Origin: Erinaceus europaeus
Lineage: Eukaryota; Chordata; Mammalia; Eulipotyphla; Erinaceidae
Length of the DNA stretch: 64,000 bases
Direction: 5' to 3'
Assembly (NCBI RefSeq): GCF_950295315.1
Contig: NC_080164.1
Coordinates: 11,563,659-11,627,658 of the forward strand
The notes under the pieces were generated by a model that did no database searches, had not been told where the DNA came from, and was given only the letters and a program-made list of their open reading frames with translations. The position numbers and the translations under genes are program-made. This document shows positions 1 through 12,725 of this stretch, one piece after another; position 1 is the stretch's first letter; each line of letters begins with the position of its first letter.

Positions 1-1130
1 CCCAGACCTTAGCATGAAAAGCTGACAGAAATGTAATGGTTTAGGAGCCCAGACCAGATTTTTCAGGTATGAACCAATCAAAAAATGATTCATGTCAAAC
101 CAGTTCACGTGTGGCAGTTTAGAAGGGACTTCTAAAAAGAAGTATGAGAAAATGAAGAGAAAGAGTTGATAAGATGATGCTCACTTAATGAATGCCACAA
201 AGACATAGAATCTATGTATTTTTGTCCAATGGTAGCAAGGTACGTGTTTTATGTTCAGAGGAGAACCAGTATCATCTAAGAGAGCTCATGATGGAGTCCT
301 TGTTGAATAAAGTGTTTCCTTCAACGCATACTCAGCAAGTTATGTAGTCATTCCATGCTTTCCATTTCAGTCACATGTGTGCGTTTGGAATGATTTAGTC
401 CTTTTAATTAAATATGACACATGGGAATGTAGGTTCTTTAGTTCCTGTTTTTTCTCAGTCAAAGCCATTCCCTTGGTTTGATGATTTTAAAAGCTTTTTA
501 AATTTTCCACACTCTGTTGGGGAATTAATGGTTTATAGTATAAAAGTTGATATAAAAATACAACTTGTCACGTCCCCAAGATCAGCCTCTGCAAGATATA
601 CACTCTCTCAATGTAGGTCCTTCTCCATCATCATGCCTCAGGACCTCAGGACCCCTCTACCCCATCCTTTGACTTCTTTTTTTCAGAGTTCTTTGCTTTG
701 ATGTAAGACACCACAGAGAGGCTGTTTCACAGAGGAAATTAGGTGGTCATATTTCAAAGTTATCCAAAAGATACTATTGATTAAAAAGATAAAATGTCTT
801 TATTCTTGCTGACAACTTGAGTCTCAGTAGTCAAGGGAAGAAAGGGAAGAAGAAAAATCAAGCAGATATTTTCAACGAGCAAACTTTGATTCAAAGCTAA
901 ACTAGACTGTCTAATCCAGTCAGGAAAAATAGAATAAGGAATTTATTAATGATTTAGCCATAGTCAGTAACAAGGTCCATATAACTGTAAAAAGGAAGTT
1001 GATATTCCAACAGTGTTTGTTCCTTGAGCTCTGGTAAAAAAAAAAAGTCTACAAAATCGCTTTCATTTTTCATAGAAAATATGAATACCCCAGTTGTAGT
1101 GCTAAATTCTCAATGTGGGAAGTTGTGTCT
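1..1130. other. Unannotated AT-rich DNA, no gene seen
   Basis: No repeat family, RNA gene or credible exon is recognised here. The longest reading frame (95 codons, + strand, 414-701) resembles no known protein and has no flanking splice or promoter context, so I treat it as chance. Confidence 0.6.
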
Positions 1131-1442
1131 GAAATTTAAACTCGGGGGAGTCGGGTGGTAGTGCAGTGGGTTAAGCGCAGGTGGTGCAAAGCACAAGGAC
1201 CAGAGGAAGGGTCCCGGTTTGAGCCCCCGGCTCCCCACCTGCAGGGGAGTCGCTTCACAGGCGGTGAAGCAGGTCTGTAGGTGTCTGTCTTTCACTCCCC
1301 CTCTCTCTCTTCCCCTCCTCTCTCCATTTCTCTCTGTCCTATCCAACAATGATGACATCAATAATAACTACAACAATAAAACAACAAGGACAACAAAAGG
1401 GAATAAATAAATAAATAAATATTTAAAAAAATAATAATAAAA
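1131..1442 (+). mobile_element. Main (ERI-type) SINE, short tail, first of a twin
   Basis: The copy runs from GGGGAGTCGGGTGGTAG through the B box CGGTTTGAGCC, the CCCCACCTGCAGGGG and GGTGAAGCAGGTCTG blocks and CTCTCTGTCCTATCCAACAA, and ends in an AATAAATAAATA tail. The 13-bp direct repeat GAAATTTAAACTC starts it (1131-1143) and recurs at 1443-1455. A second SINE sits immediately downstream in the same orientation. It is a non-coding retroposon mobilised by L1 machinery, and the reading frames across it are not genes. Confidence 0.93.
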
Positions 1443-1455
1443 GAAATTTAAACTC

Positions 1456-1744
1456 GGGGAGTCGGGCTGTAGCGCAGCGGGTTAAACGCAGTTGGTGCAA
1501 AGCTCAAGGACTGGGGTAAGGATCCCGGTGAGAGTCCTGGCTGGCTCCCCACCTGCAGGGGAATCACTTCACAAGCGGTGAAGCAGGTCTGCAGGTGTCT
1601 GTCTTTCTCTCCCCCTCTCTGTCCTCCCATCCTCTCTCCATTTCTCTCTGTCTTATCCAACAATGACAACAATAATAACTACAACAATAAAACAACAAGG
1701 ACAACAAAAAGGGAATAAATAAATAAATAAATATTTAAAAAAAA
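1456..1744 (+). mobile_element. Main SINE, short tail, second of a twin
   Basis: The head GGGAGTCGGGCTGTAGCGCAGCGGGTTAA has a well-kept A box. The body and AATAAATA tail match the first copy, but internal differences (for example GTTGGTGCAAAG against GGTGGTGCAAAG) show it is not an identical duplicate. It is flanked by GAAATTTAAACTC at 1443-1455 and 1745-1757. Confidence 0.93.
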
Positions 1745-1757
1745 GAAATTTAAACTC

Positions 1758-4700
1758 AAGAGTAAAGTTTCCTTTTCTGGTATCTATCTGAAATAAAACT
1801 AAAAAAAGAGAGAGACAAATGAAGACTATGCTGCAGATGAAAAGTTATCAGGAAATTTCAATAGAGGTGCTCCGTTATGGAAAGAAAATGCCACCAGAGA
1901 AAATTGTTCATACGTAAAGTGACTCTGAGAATGATTGATGGATCAGCTTCCAAGATATTTGGGACTCTGCAAACTGTTCAGAAAATAAATTGCAAATGAG
2001 TACAATTTTATGGATTTGGTAGCTTACAAAATAAGCTTGGATTTGGACTGTTCATTAATGCCAGCAAATAAAACTTTAAATTGTAAACACTTCATAATAC
2101 CAAAGGGTTTTCCTCCAATTAAACTCGCAGTGATACATTTTGCTCCACTATATAGACACATTCCTTGTAAGTCGTTCTGTGACATTTGACTTAAGGCAAG
2201 CAAGGTGAAGTAATCGGGGGCAGAAAGGCTGCCAAAGGGAGAAGCAGTGTGATCAATAGTCTTCTTTTGTTGTTGGCAAGCACTGTCAGGAGATGATCAG
2301 CATCAGAGCTTGGAGCCAGAGAAACAGAGCTAATAAGATGAGTGGTTTGTTTCCTACAATATGCTCTAAGTATTTATGTGCTGTTAAAAACAAGATCTGT
2401 AAACACAACGCGGACAAAGAGAATACAACATTATTGATGATATACTTCTGATTTATGTTTATGGCATCTGCGGGTAATAACTCCATTTGACGGAGGGCCT
2501 CTCCAGAATACTAATTTGTGGTGATATTTTGACCATGACCAGACTCACTTTGGGTGATGCTCTTCCATGCTCATGTGTCTTACTAGGTCTATAGACTATG
2601 TTCTTAATCTCTGAAAAGTTTATACTTGATTTGGGAGACATTAGATGTGGTGATTTTGAAGAAGTTTCTATGTTCACAAGGTCACTTTTAATAGAAACAG
2701 AAGTAGTATAATACCTTTGAAGTCATATTTGTATATTCTGAAAATAACTATATATATATAAAGCATTAATAACTATAATGAAATGTCGAACACTTTTTTA
2801 AAAAAATAATACAAAACCTTTCATGAGCCTGTGTGTCATCCTTGCATAGAGACCCTGTATCTTTCTGTGTCATTATGATTTTAGTATGTGTGGTACTGAA
2901 TCAAACACAAGGCTTAAGTAATCTTCAGCCCCCATGTGGGGTATATTTTTTTCCATCATTATATGTAACAAAAAATGTCCTTGGGTAATAATACATATTA
3001 CATCTAAAGTACCTGGTCTGCAAAAGGAGAGGATATATTTTTTTTTCCTGGAGAAGGAATGTTTATTAGCTCTATTATGTAAAGACTCGCTCAGTTTTAG
3101 GTACATTTCCTGTCATAGTTCTCCTTCCCCAAGTCCATCAGAAAAATACCTGCTGAGCTCACAGCTGTTAAGCACTGACTTTGTTATCCCAGCCTCAGCC
3201 CCTGATTCAACCAGCAGTGATGATTTACTTACAGCTGACACAGGGGTTGCTACAAAATAGTACAAACTCAAGGAACAAGCAGAAGCCAAGAGGTAGAGAT
3301 GGGAAAGCTAAAATGACCTGTCCATAATTGCTAATATCTCAAAAGCAACTCTATTCCAATTTCAAAACCAACAACAATCCTGTTCTCTTCTTCTCCTGGC
3401 CCTAAATTACAACGTAATCGAATCAAAATTTCAGACTTGGGTAGTACATTGAAAAGAGAAAAATGAGGGTCATACTAGCCTTAAAAAAAAAAAACTAACT
3501 TTATAGACTTTATCTGACCCCAACTGAGAAAAGAGATGATATATGATTGTTTTCCTGGTGTCTGTGTTAAGTCAGGTGTGGAAATAGCAACAGAAACATG
3601 GTCTGTCTTGTCTCAAACTGTTTCTGAGCTGAGGAAGGCCTTATGGAACCTAACTCTATATTCATCACCTTAACTTTCTTTTTAAAAGCTTGTATTACAT
3701 GAGGAGAGCTGAGTCATCCTTGAGTTCAAATTGCAGTGACTGAGAGGATTTTATAGCTCTGGTCTAACCTCCCACCAAGGGCAGGAAGATTTTTTTACAG
3801 CATATATAATGGAAAGCATTCACACACCTGAAAACTTCTAGTGGTGGAGACAGATTCCTTGACACTCAAGCTAGAGAGATTTCATAACATCAGTATTATA
3901 GAATACCAAAGTGCCTGACACCAGTCTTAGGTCACTTCAATATTGTGTTGGTGTTTGTTTTGCAGAAGAGTAGAAGACCCAGCTGTTTGAGATTGGGTTG
4001 AAAGGTACTAATTTAGTAAACATTTGAAAATTATTTAGGGATTTTCATAGTCTTATTTTGTTTTGCATTTTGAAGAAGATTCTAGGGTACATGAAAGAGA
4101 TATACAAATTGTTTTGAGGGGGCAAGAAAAAAAAACTAAACAAAAACTGACATTCTCAAAATCTGTTTTGTAAGTCTTGTGTCTTGTGTTGGGTAACTTT
4201 CAGGATGATGAACAAGTATCAAGTAAGAAATCTTTGAGGATTTTATTGCCACAGCTATTTTCTCTTTGCTGGTTGGGACTAATTTGTGCGGTACTCTCCC
4301 TTGTGAGAGAATCCAGACGGGGGACAAGATCCACAGGATTGGAGAGAGATATTGTTCTGCATTATTAAGACTGAAACTCATTGAACTCTGTGAATGCCCT
4401 CCACCTGGGAGGTAAAGATGAGTTTGAAATTTGCCAATTTTTCTTTAGGATTGATCATTGTATTTCTACATTTCTCTTTATCCCTCAATTTCCTATAGAA
4501 ATGAATCATTTGAAGGTACAAACCACATATGCTGTAATGCTCTCACATTGGGTCAGTGCCACTGGAGCATTGATCATGCCTGAGGGTTCAGTTAGATGTC
4601 TGCAGGTAGAAAGAAAATTAAAGTTCATGTCATAAAGTTGCTATTTCTCTGAATTAAAATGAAATATTATAGTGGCATTACCTGTGGTGAGGAAATGAGC

Positions 4701-4808
4701 CAGTGTGGTCAACCTTGATGCTCAAAAATACTCTCTCTTTTGTACCATTCTTATTTCACTTGTTCTTCTACCACTGATATTATAACACAGATATGCACAG
4801 GCATGCTT
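1758..4808. other. Unannotated single-copy-looking DNA
   Basis: About 3 kb without a recognisable repeat, RNA gene or exon. It is AT-rich with short homopolymers and a short TA run near 2750. Overlapping short reading frames on both strands at 2873-3260 and 4136-4635 show no protein family signature. Confidence 0.55.
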
Positions 4809-4810
4809 AT

Positions 4811-4851
<41 letters not shown>

Positions 4852-4852
4852 A
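4809..4852. repeat. (CA)n microsatellite
   Basis: Alternating AC for about 44 bp with a single ATAT interruption. Confidence 0.97.
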
Positions 4853-6105
4853 TCTCTCGTTTAGCATTGTATTCTTATCTAGGTACTCTCTCTCTCTTCT
4901 CCTTTAGAAGGTCATATTTCTTCAAAGGAAAAATAAGTCTGCACATTGATTTTTTTTTTTTTTGCAGTTCTTCAACTCACCCTTTCTGCTTCGCTGATAA
5001 TAGGCAGTGTTCGTGTGGAGAGTGAGGCAATGACACTAAAATTGGAATAATAGCTAAAAATGGAAACGAGCTTTACAAAAGATTGACCAGATTAAGACTG
5101 TAAGTGGTTATAGAAGTATGTCTCTTCTGCCTGCACAAAGTAGTTATTAGTAGGATCACCATTGATTTAGAAAGCTCAGAATTTGCATACTCGAAAAGAT
5201 AGGAAATTCAAAGGCACCCTCTACAGCTAACTACCTGGGAAAATTAAACCCCAAAAAACCTTAATTAATTTTTTAGAACTCTATGGCATGGTCTGGTGCT
5301 TTTTCTGACCTGCAGCACTCAAGTTCCAAGGCAGTTTTGACTTATACAGACTTTGACTAACCAGAGAACTGAGCCAGCTCAGTCCTCAGTTTTGGGCCCT
5401 TCCTTTTGTCTGAAAGTGTTTAATCATGGGTAAACTTAGCTTGTTCTGATTATAATGTAAGCCTATTGGAGCATTAATAGATTTCTCGATTTTCTTGGTA
5501 AGATCCCAAGTCATGGACCCAAGTTTCCAAATATTGAAGTAGACATTTCAGTTTCTCCTCTGAAGCATTACTACAGCTTCTAAAAGGCCTAGATTAGTTC
5601 TCTCATATTAAAGCCATTATGCCTAGTCTTTAGTGTACAAATAGAGAGTTCGAAATACTTCTGATATTAGAATGCCCCCAAACTAGCTGTTAACTCATTT
5701 GGTAGAAAAATATATATTGGCAAATACAGGATAGATAATGTGATGTTTATAATTCTTGAGAGTTATTATTATACAGGAAACATTAGATGATAAGAAGATG
5801 ATATTGGAAATCACAACATTTGGGACTTGTAAACATCTTATTATATTTCTTTGCTTTCAGAGTCAATATCACTTTGTTGAGCAACTGTTGATTTACTGGG
5901 CCATTTCTGTCATGCAAGTACATTGCTGAGTAAGTGTCAGTGCATCTCAGTCTCCAACAAAAACCCTCTTCCTGCACTACTGTAAGAGCATAGATCCTCC
6001 CACCTCTTGCTCAGTGCTTTCTTTCCCTGACTCCCAGGGTCTGCTGCATTAGACTCCAGTTCATTGGAGCTTCATCCTATAGAGAGTCCTTTGCTGTGAT
6101 TGAGA
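4853..6105. other. Unannotated AT-rich DNA
   Basis: No recognisable repeat or gene. A T-run lies near 4951-4964. Confidence 0.5.
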
Positions 6106-6785
6106 GCATCTGATATTCCTTCTTATCCTTCTGGCTTATTTTGTTCAGCATAAATCCCTCCAGTTCCATACATGTTATAACAAAAGAGAAAATGTTTATC
6201 TTTTGCTACAGCTGTGAATATTCCATTGTCTTTAGACGCACAACTTCCTTACATAGTTTCCTTTTGTTGGACATTTGACTATTTCCCAATTTTGAGGACT
6301 ATGAATAGAGATGCAGTGTATACAGTTGTGCATAGATCTTTCTAGGTAAGCATTTTTGTGACCTTTGGATAGATGCCTCAGTGAGTAATTGTCAGATCAT
6401 ATAGTAGGTCCATATTTAATGCCTTGTGACATCTCCAAAATGTTTCCACATCAATTTATATCCCCAACCTCAGTGTAAAGGGTTCCTGTCTCAGCACATA
6501 TTCATCAAAACTTGTTCCTGACTTTTGTTTTTTTGATGTAATATCTTCTTGAATCCTTTCTGAAGTGGTATCTCAATGTTGTCTCCATTGGCATTTGTCT
6601 GCCGATAAGTGACATTGAGAATATTTTGTAAACCTGTTTGTCATCTGAATATTTTCTTTACTGATTATTCTATTCAGTTATTTCCCTTATATTTTTAATG
6701 AGGCTATTTTGGCATTGCTGTTATTTCTGCTTCTGAGTTATTTTAATTTTTTTTATATTTTGTCTATTAGCCCTTACTGTGTATT
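6106..6785 (-). mobile_element. Old LINE-1 fragment, antisense (ORF2 3' region)
   Basis: Read on the + strand, the order of blocks follows the classic antisense L1 ORF2 pattern: GTGAATATTCCATTGTC, then TTGTTGGACATTTG, AGTGTAAAGGGTTCCT, AAGTGGTATCTCAATG and TTGTCTATTAGCCCTTA. It is heavily diverged, with no open frame over any useful length, so it is an ancient dead copy. Confidence 0.75.
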
Positions 6786-8659
6786 CAATGGCAGCCAGAC
6801 AATGCCTATTCTACTAACCCTGTGTGGGGAAATACTAAAATACGGAACATAAACTGTAGCTAACTGAAGAAGAACTACAGTTATGAATCTTTTAATGACC
6901 TATACAATCATTGACAAAGCTAAAAAAATTCTAGGATTGACTTCAATGTAATATAGTAGATGTGAACCATCAAGGATGTTGATTTTTCTGCCACAATCAA
7001 GAAAGTCCCCTACTGAACTGAGAATACACTGACACACCTGCTATTCAGAACCTTGCTACTTCTCTTATAATTTGGACTGTTAGACATGATGCATTTATCT
7101 TTCCTTCTTAGTTCCTTATGTAAGTCTTCTTATGTTTCTAATTAAGGAGACTTAGTACATCTCTGAAACCATACTACAAGGGATTTGGAGAAAAGTGATT
7201 TTAATTCCACTTCTTTTTCTCTTTTTTGCGGTATAGGAAAGTGGTAGGAATAGATGTGTGAGGCAGCCTGAAATACTTGGTGTGCATGTAAATGATCACA
7301 CTGGTAGCCAGAAAAAATAGAATCTGAGTCACATATGCAATTTAAAGATTTTTCAGAAAGCAACATTAAAACTCTACAGAGGAACATGTGAAAATAGTGG
7401 TAGTCATGTTCACTATAACCCCATCCCATATACTATTTTGGTGAGTAATCAATGGCACATCATATGTGGCATGTCTTATATTGCTATTCCGTACTTGATC
7501 TTCAAAATTGGATGAGTTGTGTAAATAAGCAGTGTGTCTTAAGTAAAAGTTTTGGATTCTAAGCACTTAGCAGTCACCTGTGATTAGTGGCTTCTGTGTT
7601 GGGCAGCACAGATACCAGTTTCCCAGTGGTTTGAGTTCAAGTGCATTTGTAGGAGAATAATTCCACTGTGTTCCTCTAAGCTTGAAGATCATTACCTTTA
7701 AAACGTCACTGAAGGCAATTGTTTTCTCTACATTTAATGATTTGTCCATGTGCCCTCCATTTGCACAATAACTTAAACTCCTTCAAATTGTGGACTTTAT
7801 TGAAAATTCCGTGAGCTCTCAACATCATCCTGCTCAGAGGCCCAGAGTAAGCATTCAGTGCTAGGTTTTATTGCATAATTGGTTGACTGTAGATAAATGA
7901 GTGTATATAAATTAATAGTTGATGTTGGCTACTCATGTTATTTTAACTTAAGCAGTTATTTTGAATCTCCACAATCTGAATGATATCCAGAAACCTTATA
8001 AGATACTAACCCCTCTAAATTCATAAAGTTCGTGTTGCTTCTAGTCACTGATTTCAGCAAGTCTGAATGCAAATGATTCACACAGTAGGAGAAGACATTT
8101 TGTTTCTCCAAGTAGTACTACTAAACATAGGAAGATTAACATATTGTTTTTGTTTTTGTTTCTGGGCGGGATTTAGTTCTCTGAATATCTGAGTTGATCA
8201 TAACAGTTGAGGGCGCTGTTTTTCAGATGGTTTACCAAAGACTCCAGATTTCCTTATGAATTGTAAGATACACTATCCCATAATAGCAGGGTGACTGTGA
8301 GGGCAACACACTGAATCATTGTCTTCTTATTCATGAGGATGTAATTTCCATTTGTACCTTTTATATGTTATCATGATGCCAGGTGACTGATATCACTGGA
8401 TCTTTAAAAAAGCAATTTAAGACCAAGAGAAGTAGCTAACTACTACAGATGCTGAGACTAATATGCTAGTATCTTCCACACTGCCAGTTCTTATCGTTTA
8501 TGAGAGAGATAACACCTCTGTCATCTCTGAAGATAGGAAATAATTTCTACAAAGCACCCGTGATCCTTATAACGTGAATTTATCAACAATTGGTAGTTCA
8601 TGTTGTAGATTTTACTGTTCAGGTATGCACAACCAAACCTAAATGATGTGTTGTTTAAA
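6786..8659. other. Unannotated AT-rich DNA
   Basis: Nothing recognisable apart from short homopolymer runs. The antisense frames at 7142-7749 have no family signature. Confidence 0.5.
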
Positions 8660-8670
8660 TATCAACAAAG

Positions 8671-8833
8671 GTGGTCTGGGAGGTGGTGCAGTGGATAAAG
8701 CATTGGATTCTCAACCATGAGGTCCCAAGTTCAATTCCTGGCAGCACATGTACCAGAGTGATGACTGGTTCTTTCTCTCCTCCTATCTTTCTCATAAATA
8801 AATAAATACATTAATTAATTAATTAATTAAAAT
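8671..8833 (+). mobile_element. GGTCTGGGAGGTGGTGCAG-type SINE
   Basis: A short tRNA-derived element with head GGTCTGGGAGGTGGTGCAG, B-box-like AAGTTCAATTCC, then GGCAGCACATGTACCAGAG, a pyrimidine block and an (AATA)/(TTAA)n tail. The direct repeat TATCAACAAAG (8660-8670 and 8834-8844) is its target-site duplication. A second member is at 56228-56420. Confidence 0.85.
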
Positions 8834-9164
8834 TATCAACAAAGAAGTCTCCACAGAAGCGCCAGAGTAAAGTCAGATGTAGGAGTTACAGAGTTAGACA
8901 GTGTGAATGGCTCATCTAACTTTGTCATTCTTTGACTTCATTCACAATCAGATTAAGAGAATGACCCATACATGTGCACAGATGTCTCATCATATCAATA
9001 TAAATTAATTTTTAAGATTCTTATTTGTTTTCTGTAATGAAAGCATAGTGCAGTCTTAAAGTATTGCAAAGAGATGCCCACTAAGAGACAGATACATGCT
9101 ATATTTGCTCCTTATGACTTCACTAAAAATCACCTTGTTAGATTAGCAAAATGACTGATAGATA

Positions 9165-9433
9165 TGGGAGAGGCTGGGAGGTGAGCTCCTAGTAGAAGAC
9201 CATATGTTACTTGACACAAAGACCCAGGTTATAGCCCCTGGTCTCCATCTGTTGGGGAGGGGGTGTTCACAACTGGTGAAGCAGTGTTGCAGGTATGTCT
9301 CTTTCTCTCTTCTCTTTTCACAGTGTTCCCTCTCAGTTTCTCTCTGTCCCCATTAAAACAGAAAAGAGAAAATGGGGAAAAATAGCCCTTGAGCACATAG
9401 TCCCAGAAGTAACTCTGGGGGCAAAATTTTTAA
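9165..9433 (+). mobile_element. Diverged main SINE, long tail
   Basis: Recognisable by CAGGTTATAGCCCCTGG, GGTGAAGCAGTGTTGCAG and the C/T-rich block, followed by a degraded long tail (AGTAACTCTGGGGGCAAA). It is much more diverged than the 1.1-1.7 kb copies. It abuts the next SINE. Confidence 0.75.
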
Positions 9434-9446
9434 AAAGTAGACATGG

Positions 9447-9713
9447 AGACACATAGTGCAAAGCACAGCTCAAGGATCATGGATGAGCCCCCAGCTCCCC
9501 ATAGGCAGGGGGTGACTACTTCAAAACTGGTAAAGTGGGTCTTCAGGTATCTATCTTTCTCTCTCCCTATCTCCTCCTGCTCTCTCAATTTCTCTATGAC
9601 CTATCCAATAAAATGGAAAAAAAAAAAAAAAACAGTAGGAGCACTGAGTTCACGGCACTGGCACTGAGCCTCAGTGATAACTCTGGAGAAGAGAGTAAAA
9701 AAAATAAATAAAT
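9447..9713 (+). mobile_element. Main SINE, long tail, 5'-truncated
   Basis: Starts within the head (ACACATAGTGCAAAGCAC) and keeps GATGAGCCCCCAGCTCCCC, CTATGACCTATCCAATAAAATGG and the long-tail block AGGAGCACTGAG. It ends in AAATAAATAAA. The target-site duplication AAAGTAGACATGG is at 9434-9446 and 9714-9726. Confidence 0.85.
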
Positions 9714-9726
9714 AAAGTAGACATGG

Positions 9727-10139
9727 ACTCTTTCTAAGGATCTGATAATGGGTTGACTAGTATTAATAAAGTAATGAATTACATGTATTTTCCTGCCTTT
9801 AAGGTGAAAAGTCTATACAGGGAACCAGAGGAGCATGCAGATTCCATAGTAGGAATAGTATACCAAAAAAGAACCAATGAATTTCTATAGTTGCTAAGAT
9901 AAAATTTTTGACAGGTCTTTCACATGAATTCTGTGTTCCAGACTATGTGGGGATTTACTGGAGGGACTGACAAATGTTTTAGGAATAGTGAATGGCATGT
10001 AAAAGCACATGAGATATTATGAAACACTTGTGACCAAGGGGAAATACACTCTTGTTAGTAATGAAATCGGAGATACTAGAGTGGATGGATGTAGGGTTGC
10101 TAAAATAGAACAATAGAGAACTAAGAAAAGATTACCAGA
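9727..10139. other. Unannotated DNA between SINEs
   Basis: No recognisable repeat or gene. Confidence 0.5.
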
Positions 10140-10370
10140 AAATGTGAGGAAGGTGATGGTGTACCTGGTTCAACACACAAATTACAATGTGCAAGGACCC
10201 GGATTCAAGCCCCTCGTCTCCTCCTGCAGAGGGGAAGCTTCACAAGTGGTGAAGCAGGGCTGCATGTATCTCTCTCTTTCTTTTTCCACTCTATGTCTTT
10301 CTCCCCTCTCAATTCTCTCTGCCTCTATCTTATAAAAATTAAGTAAGAAAATATATATTTAAAAAAAGAA
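10140..10370 (+). mobile_element. Diverged main SINE
   Basis: Contains GGATTCAAGCCCCTCGTC, TCACAAGTGGTGAAGCAGGG and a C/T block ending in an A-rich tail. The head is eroded. Confidence 0.75.
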
Positions 10371-11270
10371 AGATAGCCATGCCTGAGTCTAGAACACTGA
10401 AATGTGTGATAAGCATTCCAAATACCACAATCAAAATTCTGCAACAGAGCTTGCCAAGCAGTCCTGCTTAATAAATACATTGATGGGTGTCCCATTAATT
10501 GAACAAAACAGCAGCTCTGACACTATGGTTAAGCAAATTTGAGAAGTTTGGGTTAGATGAAGTACATAAGAATTCTTCATTACAAAATTCCTCTTATACA
10601 ATAATTACTAAGTAGACCAAATGTTAGAAGATTTCTCAAAATATATCTCTTGCAAAAACAATCTAAGCCTTCCCCAGTTCTCTGAGGGCTGGTTTATAAA
10701 ATGTTGTTTTATAGATCATAGAGAATATCAATGATCTATCTACTTATCTATCATATGTCTATCAATCCACCACTCTATCTAACTTCCGTTGGTAATTTCA
10801 ATAGTACCATGTAAGTTTAGTTAGCAGTCCATTTTCCAAGTAATATTTGTATAAATGCTATCCTTCTAGAGAAGTCAATCAAGGTGGTAAACAAAATAGA
10901 ATTTTGTGTTTAGGTTATTTTCTGAGCAGATTGAATAAAATGTTTTGGTACTATAGTTATTTTCAGGGTGAGTGAGATTTTTGACCCAAGAGAAAGGAGA
11001 TCCTGACTAAGGGGAAAGGCACTGGATGAAACAGAGGCTAAGGAAGATATTCTCAGAAAGAGGGACCTTCTTCTTCACAAAGCAACAAGCGTACAATCAA
11101 TAACGTTGTGATCTTTTTCATTTTTTTTTTCAAAACCATCTGGTCCGTTTTATCTCTAACTACCCTTTAAATGAAGTCAATCCAGATCCCACTGGCTTAA
11201 AAATAAATAGATCAAAGATCACATTAGGCATAAAGGGCTGAATTAAAATAGTGGACAAGTTTAGTTCTTT
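10371..11270. other. Unannotated AT-rich DNA
   Basis: Includes a short CTAT-rich patch near 10733-10760. No gene or repeat family recognised. Confidence 0.5.
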
Positions 11271-12345
11271 TAAAAAACAGTGATTTAATAATGATGAGCA
11301 AGATTGGAAGATAGTGGGGGGTACAGTTCTACACAGTTCCCAATACCAGAGTTCCATATCCCATCCCCTCCATTAGCAGCTTCCCTGTTCTTTATCCCCC
11401 CTGGGAGTATGGACACAAATCATTATGGGGTTTAGAAGGTGGGAGGTCTGGCTTCTGTAATTGTTTCTCCTCTGAACATGGACACTGGCAGGTCCATCCA
11501 TATCCTCAGCCTGTTTCTACCTTTCTCTTGTGGGGTAGAGCTCTGGAGAGGTGACGTTCCTGGACACAGTGGTGAGGTCGCTCCTTTGACCAGGGTGGTC
11601 AGAATCACATCATCATAGTGGTTGCAGTATGGTGGCTGAAAGACAGTAATATATAAAGAAAATTGTTCAATAAACAGAAACCCAAAGGTGGTAATAGAAT
11701 AAATAAAAAATAGGGGTCTTGGTGTGGGAAGAAGCTAGGGAGTCTATTTTAGATATATTCCAAGGGACCCATGACTTCAGTAATTTTTTCCCAAGTCTGA
11801 GAGCTAACATGCAGGTGGAAGGTGGAATAAAGTCTGGGAAGTTGGTATCAGAGTTGAGAATAGGACTAGAAAGCTGGATCAGGGCAGAGAGTAGCTCCCA
11901 AACATGAGGAAAATATATAAATACCATTAACTGTTAACCCCATCGATCTGACCTAAGGCATATATATTCATACTCAGCACAGGGGACTGTATAACCTCCA
12001 AGCTCCTGTCAGTGTAAGCTCATATTCCTTAGTCATAGATGGGAACATTCTAGGCTGCACTCATTTTAAAACCAATCTTCCTTGAGAGGCATAGTAGTTT
12101 GACTCAGTTCCCCCTTCTCTTCAAAAATATGTATTTCTCCTAGTTCTGGGAGAATTTTTCCTCTGGGCCTTTACTTGTGTTTCTTCATGCCTCTCATCTT
12201 GACTCCTTACCATGTGATACTGCCTGTTGGGACCATGTGTAAGCCTAATAGAGCTTAGGGAGAACCACCCCCCGTCCTTGGATGGAGGTCTGAGAAGATA
12301 ACCTCTTGGTAAGTCTCTCTCAACCGAGGTGAGCATAAGGGGGGA
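11271..12345 (-). mobile_element. LINE-1 3' UTR type B, antisense
   Basis: Successive shared blocks of the family are present: GGGGGTACAGTTCTACACAG, CATATCCCATCCCCTCCAT, GGGAGTATGGACAC, AGGTCTGGCTTCTGTAATTG, TATTTTAGATATATTCCAAG and GAGAGTAGCTCCCAAA. The same blocks recur at 18.4, 28.0 and 35.1 kb. It lies directly beside an antisense ORF2 fragment at 12355, which supports its being an L1 3' end, though about 0.7 kb of ORF2 C-terminus is absent at the junction. Confidence 0.75.
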
Positions 12346-12354
12346 AACTCAGAC

Positions 12355-12725
12355 TTGGTAGTGGTTTCTTTTGCTGTGAAGAAGCTTTTTAATTTAATGT
12401 AGTCCCATAGGTTTATACTTGCCTTAGTCTTCTTTGTAATTGGATTCTTTTCATTGAAGATGTCTTTAAAATTTATGCGGAAAAGAGTTCTGTCAATATT
12501 TTCCTCTAAGTATCTGATAGTTTGTGGTCTAACATCCAAGTCCTTGATCCACTTGGAATTTACTTTTGTATTCGGTAAAATACAGTGGTTCAGTTTCATT
12601 CTTCTGCATGTTTCAACCCATTGTTTCCAACATCATTTATTGAAGAGACTCTGCTTTCCCCATTTAATAGTCCTGGCCCCTTTGTCAAAGATTACATGTT
12701 CATAGGTGTGGTGCTCCATTTTTAA
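12355..12725 (-). pseudogene. LINE-1 ORF2 C-terminal-region fragment, antisense
   Basis: The minus-strand translation contains NSKWIKDLDVRPQTIRYLEE, then a stretch ending WDYIKLKSFFTAKETT. That order is the hallmark of the L1 ORF2 protein downstream of the reverse-transcriptase domain. Only about 110 residues are open and the frame runs into unrelated sequence. It lacks the endonuclease, RT motifs and C-terminal zinc knuckle. It is a dead, truncated retrotransposon remnant, less decayed than the L1 at 6.1 kb. Confidence 0.92.

Noticed and set aside
12355..12725. Active LINE-1
   Set aside because: Only about 110 codons of ORF2 remain, with no endonuclease or RT motifs, and the flanking type B 3' UTR is not contiguous with it.
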